Origin: Betaproteobacteria bacterium
Lineage (GTDB): Bacteria; Pseudomonadota; Gammaproteobacteria; Burkholderiales; Rhodocyclaceae
NCBI GenBank assembly: GCA_009782565.1
Contig: WRIU01000010.1
Coordinates: 1 to 64,000 of the forward strand
Direction: 5' to 3'
Length of the DNA stretch: 64,000 bases
Part shown: positions 60,114 through 64,000 of the stretch, piece by piece
Layout of the letters: each line of letters opens with the position of its first letter
How positions within the stretch are numbered: position 1 is the stretch's first letter
Translations under genes and position numbers: made by a program
The notes under the pieces: model-generated
What the model was told of the DNA's origin: nothing
Database searches by the model: none
Seen by the model: the letters and a program-made list of their open reading frames with translations, nothing else

Positions 60114-61046
60114 TTACACCACCGCTTCCTGTTTCTGCGCTTTTACCTTGGCGAATTGTTCGCGCGACACACCGAGCCACATCACAAGCGGGCTGGCAAC
60201 GAGCACGGAGGAGTAGATGCCAAAGCAGATGCCGATGGTCAGCGCAAGCGCAAAGTAGTGGAGGGTTTCGCCGCCGAACAGCAGCATGGAGAGCACCATC
60301 ACCTGCGTGGAACCGTGGGTGATGACAGTACGGGAAATGGTGCTGGTAATGGCATGGTTGATGACTTCGGGCGTTTTCAGGTCTCGCCGTTTGCGGAAGG
60401 TTTCGCGCACACGGTCGAATACGACGACGGATTCATTGACGGAATAGCCCAATACCGCCATCACTGCCGCCAGCACGGAGAGCGAGAATTCCCACTGGAA
60501 GCAGGCAAAGAAGCCCACGATGATGACGCAGTCGTGCATGTTGGCGATGATGGTAGAGACGGCGAAGCGCCATTCAAAGCGCAACGCGAGATAAATCATG
60601 ATGCCGATGATGACGAATAGCAGCGCCATTGCGCCGTCGCTGGCAAGTTCCTTACCGACCTGCGGGCCGACGAATTCGACCCGGCGCACGGTAGCTTCCG
60701 GGCCTTCGATTTTGTTGAGCATGCTCTTGACCTGTTCCCCCACTTTGGAGACTTCTGCTCCATCGCGGTTGGGCAGGCGGATCAGGACGTCGCGGGAACT
60801 GCCGAAGTTCTGTACCTGTGCATCGGGATAGCCGTCATCGGCCAGCGCTTGACGCAGGGCGTTGAGTGGGGCGCTGTCAGCATAGCTGACTTCGACTAAG
60901 GTTCCGCCGGTGAATTCGACCGACAGGTTCAAACCGCGAAAAACGATAAAGAGCACTGCTACGACGAAAGTCAACAACGAAATGACGTTGAAGACCGGCG
61001 CGTAGCGCATGAACGGAATGTCATTTTTGATACGGAAAAATTCCAT
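60114..61046 (-). CDS. secF: Protein translocase subunit SecF
   Basis: SecF with SecD uses the proton motive force to finish Sec export. The 310-residue protein has the RND-type six-TM layout, GLNLSVEFTGGTLVEVSY near the N-terminus and VMAVLGYSVNESVVVFDRVRE in TM4. It lies 27 bases downstream of secD. Confidence 0.95.
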   Translation of the reverse strand: MEFFRIKNDIPFMRYAPVFNVISLLTFVVAVLFIVFRGLNLSVEFTGGTLVEVSYADSAPLNALRQALADDGYPDAQVQNFGSSRDVLIRLPNRDGAEVSKVGEQVKSMLNKIEGPEATVRRVEFVGPQVGKELASDGAMALLFVIIGIMIYLALRFEWRFAVSTIIANMHDCVIIVGFFACFQWEFSLSVLAAVMAVLGYSVNESVVVFDRVRETFRKRRDLKTPEVINHAITSTISRTVITHGSTQVMVLSMLLFGGETLHYFALALTIGICFGIYSSVLVASPLVMWLGVSREQFAKVKAQKQEAVV

Positions 61047-61073
61047 GACGAAGTGTTCCTTGTTCGAGCCGGT

Positions 61074-63002
61074 TCAGTTGTTGCCCGGTTTCCATATCTG
61101 GCCGATGGAAAGCCCGTCGAGTTTGCGGCGGCGGCCATAGATGAAGTTGACGAGCATCCGGGAGACGAGAATGGCGCTAAACATCGAGGTGAGGATGCCA
61201 AGACAATGCACCACGGCAAAACCCCGAACCGGACCGGAACCGAAGACCAGCAGCGCAATACCTGCAATGAGCGTGGTGACGTTGGAGTCGAGGATGGTGC
61301 CCCAGGCGCGCTCATAACCTGAGGTAATGGCTATCTGCGGGGTGTAGCCGCCTCGCAGTTCCTCGCGGATGCGCTCGTTGATGAGGACGTTTGAGTCGAT
61401 GGCCATGCCCAAAGTGAGCGCCATTGCGGCAATGCCCGGCAGGGTCAGGGTAGCTTGCAGCAGCGAAAGCAGCGCCACCAACAGCAGCAGGTTGGCGGCA
61501 AGCGCGATGGAGGAAACCAGCCCGAAGAGCATGTAATACACGCACATAAACACGACGATGGCGGTAAAGCCCCACAGCGTGGAGTTGAAGCCCTTGTCGA
61601 TGTTGTCTTTTCCGAGGCTTGGGCCGACGGTACGCTCCTCGATGATTTCCATCGGTGCGGCCAGTGCCCCCGCGCGCAGCAGCAAAGCCGTTTTGTTGGC
61701 TTCGGCGGTGGTCATGCTGCCGGAGATTTGTACCCGCCCGCCGCCGATCTCGGTGCGGATGACCGGCGCGGTCACGACTTCGCCCTTGCCCTTTTCGACC
61801 AGCACGATAGCCATGTGCTTGCCGACATTCTGGCGGGTGAGTTCGCGGAATTTGCGCGTACCTGCGCTATCCAGGGTGAGGTGTACCGCCGGTTGGCTGT
61901 TTTCGTCGAAACCGGCCTGTGCGTCGGTGAGGCTTTCACCAGTGAGTTCGATCTGGTTGCGGAGCAGGATGGGGAGGCCTCTGTCGCCCGGCTCTTCCGC
62001 TTGTTCCGCCTGGGCGCGGCGGCTGCGGCGCTCGATGTATAACTCCGTGCCGTAAGGAGCCTGCACCCGGCCTGCGGCAACCTCGAATGCCCGTTCGTCG
62101 CCGGGTGTGCCCTCGACCATTCGCAGTTCAAGCGTGGCGGTACGGCCCAGGAGTTCCTTGGCCCTGGCGACATCCTGTACGCCCGGCAATTGCACAACGA
62201 TGCGGTCTGCCCCTTGCTGCTGGATCACGGGTTCGGCCACGCCCAGTTCATTGATGCGGTTGTGCAGGGTGTTGATGTTCTGCTTGATGGCGAATTCCTG
62301 GATGTTCTTTTGAGCCGGCAAACTCAAATCGGCAATGAGCCGGAAATCTTCGCTGCCCGCATCGCGTTCGGTCAGTTGCAGTTCATTGCTGAAAGACTGG
62401 ATTGCCGCGCGGGCGGCGGCACGCTGGGCAACATCGCGGAAACGAAGCACCAGGGTGTTGCCTTCGCGGGCAACGCCCGCGTGGCGCACGTTCTTTTCGC
62501 GCAACTGGCCGCGCAGGTCGCCGGCGATGGCTTCCAGCCGACGGGTAATCGCGCCCGGCATGTCGACTTCGAGCAGAAAATGCACGCCACCGCGCAAATC
62601 CAGCCCCAGGTACATCGGCAGGGCATTGAGATTCGTGAGCCATTGCGGGGAGTTCGGCAGCAGGTTGAGCGCTACGATGTAGGAAGGGTCTTTTTCGTCG
62701 GGGTTGAAGGCTTTCTCGATGACATCCTTGGCACGCTGTTGAGTTTCGGTGTCGGCGAAACGTGTACGTATGCCAATAGCATCAGAAAAGATACCCTTTT
62801 GCTCGATTCCGGCTGCTTCAAGTGCACGGGCAATGCGCGTGCTGTCGGCAACGGGGTCGATCTCCAGCGTGGCTTTGGCACTCGAAACCTGTACGGCGGG
62901 AGCCTCGCCGAAGAAATTCGGCAAGGTATAAATCAGCCCCCAGAACAGCACGGCGATGATGAGAATATTTTTCCAGAGGGGATAGCGGTTCATGGTCGGC
63001 AA
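61074..63002 (-). CDS. secD: Protein translocase subunit SecD
   Basis: The 642-residue SecD starts with a TM helix (LIIAVLFWGLIYTLPNFFG), then the periplasmic P1 domain with GLDLRGGVHFLLEVDMP, and ends in five TM helices with ALTLGMAIDSNVLINERIREELR. It is longer than some SecDs because of a charged insert near RRSRRAQAEQAEEPGD. Confidence 0.95.
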   Translation of the reverse strand: MPTMNRYPLWKNILIIAVLFWGLIYTLPNFFGEAPAVQVSSAKATLEIDPVADSTRIARALEAAGIEQKGIFSDAIGIRTRFADTETQQRAKDVIEKAFNPDEKDPSYIVALNLLPNSPQWLTNLNALPMYLGLDLRGGVHFLLEVDMPGAITRRLEAIAGDLRGQLREKNVRHAGVAREGNTLVLRFRDVAQRAAARAAIQSFSNELQLTERDAGSEDFRLIADLSLPAQKNIQEFAIKQNINTLHNRINELGVAEPVIQQQGADRIVVQLPGVQDVARAKELLGRTATLELRMVEGTPGDERAFEVAAGRVQAPYGTELYIERRSRRAQAEQAEEPGDRGLPILLRNQIELTGESLTDAQAGFDENSQPAVHLTLDSAGTRKFRELTRQNVGKHMAIVLVEKGKGEVVTAPVIRTEIGGGRVQISGSMTTAEANKTALLLRAGALAAPMEIIEERTVGPSLGKDNIDKGFNSTLWGFTAIVVFMCVYYMLFGLVSSIALAANLLLLVALLSLLQATLTLPGIAAMALTLGMAIDSNVLINERIREELRGGYTPQIAITSGYERAWGTILDSNVTTLIAGIALLVFGSGPVRGFAVVHCLGILTSMFSAILVSRMLVNFIYGRRRKLDGLSIGQIWKPGNN

Positions 63003-63068
63003 TTTGACGGGAGAATGACGCGCGCAGCTTCGCTCTGGGTGGCACAGCCGCCCGGAGCGAAGGGGGGA

Positions 63069-63401
63069 TCAGAGGGTTTTCAGCGTACCCTTGGGCAGCA
63101 CGGCGGTGATGGTCTGTTTTTGTACGGCAACAACGGTGTTGGCAGCGATTTCGACCTGAACGAAGTTGTCATTCACTTCCGTAACCTTGCCTGCAATGCC
63201 GCCGCCGGTAATGACTTCATCCCCCTTGGAGAGGGCGTCGACCATGGACTTGTGTTCCTTGGCACGTTTCATCTGGGGGCGGATCATCAGGAAGTACAGC
63301 ACCGCGACCATCAAGATCAGGGGCAGGAAACCGGCAATGCCGCCGGTCGCAGCAGCTTGCCCGGCGTCGGCAGCTTGGGCGTAAGCGTTGGAAATCAGCA
63401 C
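63069..63401 (-). CDS. yajC: Preprotein translocase accessory subunit YajC
   Basis: The 110-residue protein has one TM helix (GGIAGFLPLILMVAVLYFLMIRPQMKRAKEH) and a soluble domain KGDEVITGGGIAGKVTEVNDNFVQVEIA. It leads the yajC-secD-secF operon; the tgt gene that often precedes it is not adjacent here. Confidence 0.95.
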   Translation of the reverse strand: MLISNAYAQAADAGQAAATGGIAGFLPLILMVAVLYFLMIRPQMKRAKEHKSMVDALSKGDEVITGGGIAGKVTEVNDNFVQVEIAANTVVAVQKQTITAVLPKGTLKTL

Positions 63402-63535
63402 GTTGTTACTCCGAAAAAACTACGTTAAATACTAAATTATATCAGCAGCCGTGCCCGGATTCGACGTTTTATCCAGGCACCCGGTTTCCCTGTACGTCCG
63501 AATCGGGCTTCAGGCACATCGCCAAAACACCACGC

Positions 63536-63964
63536 TCAGGATTTGTCCTGGGAAGCGTTGAACATCGCCAGAAATTCTGCTTCAGTCATCTTGTTGGTTT
63601 TTTCGGCGAACGAATACCACGAAGGTTTTTTGTCGACGTAAATCTCGTTCGCCAGCGTCAAGTCTTCGGTGTCGTCGAACAGCCCGACAGGAACGTAATA
63701 CGAACCGTCGCTTTTCAGCCGGTAGAACAGCGGAGAGCCGCAGTGTTTGCAGAAGCCGCGCTCGGCCCAGTCGGACGACGGATAGGCAGTGACGGCATCC
63801 TGGCTTTTGAACACCGTCTCCGGCGTACAGGCAACCTCCACAAACGGGCCGCCCGCCCAGCGTTGGCACATTTTGCAATGGCAAACCCCGGCTTCGTGAT
63901 TGGCGAGGACTGCCGAAACCTGGACGGCGCCACAGAGACAATGGCCAGTTTTCGTTTTAGACAT
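63536..63964 (-). CDS. GFA-family zinc protein
   Basis: A 142-residue member of the GFA (glutathione-dependent formaldehyde-activating enzyme-like) family, with zinc-binding cysteines in GHCLCGAVQV, CHCKMCQRWAGGPFVEV and FCKHCGSPLFYRL. Most such proteins are of unknown substrate; true formaldehyde activation is not implied. Confidence 0.88.
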   Translation of the reverse strand: MSKTKTGHCLCGAVQVSAVLANHEAGVCHCKMCQRWAGGPFVEVACTPETVFKSQDAVTAYPSSDWAERGFCKHCGSPLFYRLKSDGSYYVPVGLFDDTEDLTLANEIYVDKKPSWYSFAEKTNKMTEAEFLAMFNASQDKS

Positions 63965-64000
63965 AGCGTTCTCCTTTCCTGCGTGTTCGTAGGTTGGGGT

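Noticed and set aside
1-64000. CRISPR arrays or insertion sequences
   Set aside because: No regularly spaced repeats of 24-40 bp and no transposase motifs were seen; the repeats present are palindromes, direct pairs or short tandems.

Overview
The window reads as a betaproteobacterial chromosome of moderately high GC, with a Rhodocyclales-like flavour. The signs are the miaB-phoH-ybeY-corC-lnt block, an lplT/aas pair, aceA/aceB, an hldA-hldD-waaF-waaC-waaG-waaP core-LPS operon, secF-secD-yajC, a PEP-CTERM protein and a dialkylresorcinol/aryl-polyene-type (dar) cluster. No rRNA was seen, so the placement is an inference from gene content and order.

Layout. (1) About 1-17,578 is an accessory island ending at a tRNA-Met(CAU) gene (17,579-17,655, minus strand). 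It holds the 3' part of a broken P4-type integrase, an unrecognised coiled-coil/two-TM protein, two further tyrosine recombinases, an AcrVA2-family protein, a large VasX-like T6SS pore-forming effector with a DUF6708-like immunity candidate, a very AT-rich polytopic membrane protein, and a two-gene operon of a ComEC-type metallo-beta-lactamase-fold hydrolase plus a four-TM protein. It ends in a replication/regulation module: AlpA-like HTH, CHC2-type primase fragment, DUF3631 ATPase and a TubC-like small protein. (2) 17.7-34.3 kb is core genome: miaB-phoH-ybeY-corC-lnt, two bacteriohemerythrins, ahpC-ahpF, hemW, a very large glycosyltransferase, gmk-rpoZ-spoT. (3) 34.3-46.6 kb carries a PEP-CTERM protein, a repeat-rich AT-rich gap, a VanX-like/L,D-transpeptidase fusion, the glyoxylate-shunt genes with a divergent ArsR regulator, and an aas-amidohydrolase-lplT operon. 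(4) 46.7-52.8 kb is the heptose/core-LPS operon. (5) 52.8-60.1 kb is a nine-gene, tightly overlapping dar-type biosynthesis and export operon on the minus strand. (6) 60.1-64 kb is secF, secD, yajC and a GFA-family protein.

Most striking points: the MBL-fold/four-TM operon sits under an exact match to the CIRCE heat-shock operator (HrcA site), just downstream of a good sigma-70 promoter. This gives an uncharacterised island operon an apparent proteostasis-linked switch, and it is my best candidate for an undescribed system. An AcrVA2-like protein lies directly upstream of a VasX-like toxin. The island also holds a 57-bp near-perfect palindrome, twin operator-like palindromes, a tandem 12-mer array and an inverted copy of the 3' end of the DUF3631 gene. 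In the core, ybeY has an unusual ~98-residue N-terminal extension, and the aceA/arsR intergenic region has three separate inverted repeats.

Starts were adjusted where a Shine-Dalgarno sequence, a stop/start overlap or family length argued for it. Family assignments come from motif recognition, not database searches.
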